Assembly: GCA_020216745.1 (NCBI GenBank)
Contig: JAIWNQ010000177.1
Coordinates: 1-10,000 of the forward strand
Direction of reading: 5' to 3'
DNA length: 10,000 nt
DNA from: Candidatus Hydrogenedens sp.
Lineage (GTDB): Bacteria > Hydrogenedentota > Hydrogenedentia > Hydrogenedentales > Hydrogenedentaceae
The notes beneath the pieces were generated by a model, which ran no database searches, was not told the origin of the DNA, and saw nothing but the letters and a program-made list of their open reading frames with translations. Position numbers and translations under genes: made by a program. Below are positions 7,093 through 10,000 of this stretch, piece after piece; positions within the stretch are counted from its first letter, which is position 1; the number at the start of each line of letters is the position of its first letter.

Positions 7093-8796
7093 TTATTCAT
7101 TTTCAATTTTTAGTGTAAAGTTTTTACCAGTTACGATGGATTCATCTACCACTATGGGTCCGTGTTCGGGCAATACGACGGGCATCTTAATTACATTTAA
7201 GATGTCTTTTTGAATGTCAATTCCAGGCATAACCCAGCGTAATTCCATTCCTTTTTCGGTTAAAACGAATGCACCGATGTGTGTTATATAAAAGACTTGT
7301 TTGCCATTTTTTAAGGCTTCTTTTCCATTAAAAGTAATTTCGTCTACTTTTTCTATAAATTTAGGTTGACCGTGACTTAGTACTTTTACTTTTCCATTTT
7401 CAATTTTTATTTTTGCTTGATTTCCCCATGCAACACAGAAGAAGACTTTTTTTGCGGCGGTGGTTAGGTCGATAAAACCACCAGGCCCGACGTAATTAAT
7501 AGCACCTTCGCCTCGTTTTGATACGTTTACATTTCCATCACCATCCACCTGTAAAGCACCGAGAATGACACTATCTAATCGTTGATACATTCGTGAGAAA
7601 ATGGTTGCAGATGAGACAATTTCTGTTGGATTTACAGAGGCACCGAAGAATATTCCGGGTGCTGGTAAGCCACCTAATACTCCGCTTTCGGTCATGAGTG
7701 TAATATCTTTCATGGCACCACTTTCGTAGAGGAGTCGAGATGTTTCTTCTGGCAGTCCTACGCCGATGTCTACATAATCACCTTTTTTAGAATATTGTAC
7801 GAATATTGATGCGGAGAGACGTGCTAAGACTTCATCGGCAGGTGTTCGTCGTGGTGTAATTCCAAGGACATTATTTACAAAGCGAACTCTTGCGATACCT
7901 TCATCAATAGGGGTTTTGCTGTTTAGTGTGATAAAATCCCAATAGCGGGTATGTCTTACTCCACCAGTTTGTTCTGTTCCTTTCCATACAACAACGGCGT
8001 CAATGTCTGATGCAGGTAGGAAAATTTCATCGTAACCTTTTTCAACGATTTGTCCAACATTGGCTATTACAATACCACCACGTCTTTTTACTGCTTTGGT
8101 AATTTCGTAACTCTCTGAGATTAGAACGCAGTTTTTAATATATATGTTGCCTTCACGGTCTGCGGATGGTGCATTGAATACCGCAACATCTAACCAGGGG
8201 ATTTCATATTTAAGTGAGTCGTTGACAACGGATACGTATTGCGGTTTATTACCGTTCAAAACGGGTGTGCCTCGTCCTGTACGGGGGTCAATAAATGTGC
8301 CAATGCCCGTTTTGTTAATGATATAGTTTTTTCCTTCTTCTCCCATTGCTTTAAGTATCAAGGTAAGGGTTCCTTGAGGGATGATATGAAGTTCACATAG
8401 CCCTTGGTCTGCTAATTTTAAGATGGATTTAAATGTCTCGGTATGCCCGGTAAAAAATCGGGTGCATAATCCGGGTAAGCCTAATTCTTCTAATGTTCCG
8501 GGTATTTTGCCTCTTCCTCCCTGTCCTCCAACACTGACGATGGTTAGGTTTTTGGGTTTGCCAGTTTCTTCAAACATTTCTCGAATTGCCCACCATATCA
8601 GGGATGCACGTTGATTCCCTGCAAGTCCAGATGTGCCAATGACAGCCCCGTCGGGTATTAAAGAAACTGCTTCACGGGCACTCATAAATTTGGGATTACC
8701 AGGGACACGTACTGCCTTTTTTGTATTTCTCCAATCCCAAGTTGCTCTCCATCGTGCAATTAGATATAAAAGTTGGAGTTTTGTGAACAAATTCAT
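7093..8796 (-). CDS. Fused acyl-CoA:acetate/3-ketoacid CoA-transferase (class I)
   Basis: This 567-residue protein carries both halves of a class I CoA transferase, which moves CoA between a carboxylic acid and an acyl-CoA through a glutamyl-CoA intermediate. The alpha-type half (about 38-300) starts with the MSAREAVSLIPDGAVIGTSG region. The beta-type half (about 318-540) contains DIGVGLPE (343-350) and the catalytic glutamate E370 in TESGVLGG; VGPGGF (426-431) fits the glycine-rich part of the active site. The overall form is like E. coli YdiF and propionate CoA-transferase (about 520-530 residues), with an extra basic, aromatic N-terminal segment of about 37 residues. The substrate cannot be read from sequence; acetate, propionate, butyrate or acetoacetate are all possible. 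The ATG is preceded by AAAAGG on the minus strand (8812-8807), 10 bases away. It is a single gene, convergent with the HAD gene and divergent from the PspC gene. Confidence 0.88.
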   Translation of the reverse strand: MNLFTKLQLLYLIARWRATWDWRNTKKAVRVPGNPKFMSAREAVSLIPDGAVIGTSGLAGNQRASLIWWAIREMFEETGKPKNLTIVSVGGQGGRGKIPGTLEELGLPGLCTRFFTGHTETFKSILKLADQGLCELHIIPQGTLTLILKAMGEEGKNYIINKTGIGTFIDPRTGRGTPVLNGNKPQYVSVVNDSLKYEIPWLDVAVFNAPSADREGNIYIKNCVLISESYEITKAVKRRGGIVIANVGQIVEKGYDEIFLPASDIDAVVVWKGTEQTGGVRHTRYWDFITLNSKTPIDEGIARVRFVNNVLGITPRRTPADEVLARLSASIFVQYSKKGDYVDIGVGLPEETSRLLYESGAMKDITLMTESGVLGGLPAPGIFFGASVNPTEIVSSATIFSRMYQRLDSVILGALQVDGDGNVNVSKRGEGAINYVGPGGFIDLTTAAKKVFFCVAWGNQAKIKIENGKVKVLSHGQPKFIEKVDEITFNGKEALKNGKQVFYITHIGAFVLTEKGMELRWVMPGIDIQKDILNVIKMPVVLPEHGPIVVDESIVTGKNFTLKIENE

Positions 8797-9027
8797 AGTT
8801 TATTAACCTTTTATAAATATTTTGTTTATTTTTGCGGAAAGATTATATTAAATTATGAATGCACATTTCATAAATTAATTTTTTTTATTGTTTTTATTGT
8901 CAGGTATGTGAAATTTTTAATTGTTATAATTTTGGGCAAGTATTAGACAATTTTGAGTCAAAATAGGTTTAGTTTTTATATAATAATTTGTAATCAATAT
9001 ATTTTTTAATTAACAAAAGGAAAGATT
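8797..9027. other. AT-rich divergent intergenic region
   Basis: These 231 bases separate the CoA-transferase gene from the HAAS-PspC gene and should hold both promoters. A perfect tandem duplication of TTTTTATTG occurs at 8882-8890 and 8891-8899. On the minus strand TATAAT can be read at 8847-8842, but without a good -35. No small open frame with a ribosome binding site, hairpin terminator or riboswitch-like structure was seen. Confidence 0.5.
8953..8984 (+). promoter_or_regulatory. Possible promoter of the HAAS-PspC gene
   Basis: TTGAGT (8953-8958) is followed after 17 bases by TTATAT (8976-8981), which overlaps TATAAT (8979-8984; 20-base spacing). It lies 43 bases or more before the GTG start at 9028. 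The strong AT bias of the region limits confidence. Confidence 0.35.
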
Positions 9028-9855
9028 GTGATACTGACACAGAGACAGGCAAATATAATTGATAATTATTTATCAGAGGTAGATAAAGCGTTAGGTGCAA
9101 GTATAGGAGAAAATTATAAGAAGGAAATACTTGCGAAACTCAAGGAAAGGATTTATTCTGCATTACGACAAAATGAAAGAAGTTATATTAATGATGAAGA
9201 GTTAATCCGTATATTAGAAGAACAATTTGATACACCTGAGGTTCAGGCAAGGAAGATTATTCATCCTAAGGATGCAAAGAAAGTTTTGATATTAAATCGA
9301 GAGGGAGGGATATGGCTTGGTGTTTGTAGTGGTATTTCTTTGAGAAGTAAGTTGCCTGTGTTGTTTATACGATTATTATTTGTTATGTTGGGTATTATTT
9401 TGGGGATTGGTTTATTTTTATATATTGCATTTTATTTTTGGTTATATTTTAGGTCTGGTATATATAGAGGCACGTCGGTACAGTGGGGGTTTTTTATATG
9501 GCAAATATTTCTTACGATATTGATTTTGATGGCGGTGTTTGGATGTTCAGTTTTAATATTAAAGGGAATTGAGTATATTCACTATAATTATGTAAGTCAT
9601 CTTTCGGAGAAGAGCAGACTATTATATGATGCATATGACTATAATATTATGATATGTCTTTGTTTTTGTTGGACATGTTTATTATGTGGATGTATGGGAG
9701 GTTTACCTTTGAAGAATGAGTGGGATAAGACATTTAGGAATTTGAGGGATGCTCAAATAGCCCTTTTTGTTTTTTTAGAATTTATTTTCATAGTAAGTTT
9801 ATGTGTTTGGCTTATTGTCGATGCGGTTGATGTTATTAGGGATATAGTAATATGA
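9028..9855 (+). CDS. Membrane protein with HAAS-like N-terminal domain and PspC domain
   Basis: The 275-residue protein probably acts in the cytoplasmic membrane as a stress- or envelope-related regulator; its exact role is unknown. Residues 8-78 form a helical HAAS/DUF1700-like domain (NYLSEVDKAL, then KEILAKLKERI and a helix ending in FDTPEVQARKI). Residues 87-143 match a PspC domain, with GGIWLGVCSGIS (93-104), VLFIRLLFVML (111-121) and a hydrophobic hairpin to about 142. Three further membrane segments follow at about 155-179, 205-225 and 243-267. The third has an unusual cysteine cluster, C210, C212, C214, C217, C220 and C222. No other phage-shock genes and no PadR regulator, a common partner of HAAS proteins, are in the window. 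The start is GTG with AAAGGA (9016-9021) 6 bases upstream; TTG in the other frame hits a stop at once. The next gene begins 80 bases later, so it may or may not share the transcript. Confidence 0.78.
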   Translation: MILTQRQANIIDNYLSEVDKALGASIGENYKKEILAKLKERIYSALRQNERSYINDEELIRILEEQFDTPEVQARKIIHPKDAKKVLILNREGGIWLGVCSGISLRSKLPVLFIRLLFVMLGIILGIGLFLYIAFYFWLYFRSGIYRGTSVQWGFFIWQIFLTILILMAVFGCSVLILKGIEYIHYNYVSHLSEKSRLLYDAYDYNIMICLCFCWTCLLCGCMGGLPLKNEWDKTFRNLRDAQIALFVFLEFIFIVSLCVWLIVDAVDVIRDIVI

Positions 9856-9873
9856 CATGTTCGTCATTTTAAT

Positions 9874-9902
9874 GATACATTAGATATAGATATTGGTATA
9901 AT
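9874..9902 (+). promoter_or_regulatory. Possible promoter before the right-edge gene
   Basis: TATAAT (9897-9902) lies 33 bases before the start at 9936, with a weak GATACA (9874-9879) at a 17-base spacing. It would give the last gene its own start site independent of the HAAS-PspC gene. The match is modest in an AT-rich gap. Confidence 0.3.
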
Positions 9903-9935
9903 TTTTTTAAGTTTAATGATTAGAAGGAAGGAAAT

Positions 9936-10000
9936 ATGGTAATGATGATTCCTGAGAAGGGTAAGACTTCAGATGAAGTGTTGAAGGAATTAGAATCTGC
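9936..10000 (+). CDS. 5' end of a probable PLP-dependent decarboxylase/lyase (sphingosine-1-phosphate-lyase-like), cut by the window edge
   Basis: Only 21 complete codons are visible. They read MVMMIPEKGKTSDEVL and continue KELES. The 'IPEKG ... EEVLKELE' opening is, from memory, the usual start of bacterial group II PLP-dependent decarboxylases related to sphingosine-1-phosphate lyase and glutamate decarboxylase. AAGGAAGG (9924-9931) is 4 bases before the first ATG; in-frame ATGs at 9942 and 9945 are alternatives with longer spacing. That this is a real gene start is likely because of the strong ribosome binding site. The family assignment is tentative, as no PLP lysine or other catalytic part lies inside the window. 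Confidence 0.5.
   Translation, partial: MVMMIPEKGKTSDEVLKELES

Noticed and set aside
8882..8899. TTTTTATTG tandem duplication as a regulatory iteron
   Set aside because: Only two copies occur in very AT-rich DNA, so replication slippage is a sufficient explanation.

Overview
The window is AT-rich bacterial chromosome with well-separated genes on both strands. Left to right it holds: a long non-coding stretch (1-465); a large secreted modular protein (+); a REC-GAF-HD-GYP response regulator (-); a ceramidase-like hydrolase and a HAD hydrolase as a short operon (+); a fused acyl-CoA transferase (-); a HAAS-PspC membrane protein (+); and the first codons of a probable PLP-dependent decarboxylase (+) cut off by the right edge. 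No rRNA, tRNA, CRISPR array, intact insertion sequence or phage gene was seen.

The organism is probably an uncultured bacterium of the Hydrogenedentota / Lentisphaerota / Planctomycetota kind. This rests on three things: the paired 'ELLRxxQFYN ... EDGYxP' EF-hand cassette joined to an EGS/EGE linker in the secreted protein; the stand-alone neutral-ceramidase-like protein; and intergenic sequence resembling dispersed repeats I recall from environmental genomes. It is inferred from remembered family distribution, not from a search. Base composition alone does not settle it.

The secreted protein (466-3168) has, in order, a signal peptide, a pair of dockerin-like EF-hand units, an acidic EGS/EGE linker, a cohesin-like beta-sandwich, a PKD domain and a right-handed beta-helix ending in a choice-of-anchor-Q-like tail. 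It looks like a surface or extracellular adhesin or carbohydrate-acting protein, but no catalytic residues could be assigned. The response regulator converges on it with a 10-base gap and probably lowers cyclic-di-GMP in response to a phosphorelay.

The ceramidase-like gene and the HAD gene lie 31 bases apart and are probably co-transcribed, ending at a weak intrinsic terminator near 7033-7056. The truncated gene at the right edge begins like sphingosine-1-phosphate-lyase-type PLP enzymes. Together with the ceramidase-like gene this raises a tentative lipid (sphingoid) degradation theme, with the CoA transferase able to feed acyl groups into central metabolism. The link is speculative: these genes are not one operon, and the ceramidase-like protein lacks an obvious match to the serine-containing motif of characterised ceramidases. 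I found no convincing wholly new defence or mobile system. The most unusual items are the secreted protein's architecture, a six-cysteine cluster in a membrane helix of the PspC protein, and the repeat-like mosaic at the left edge.
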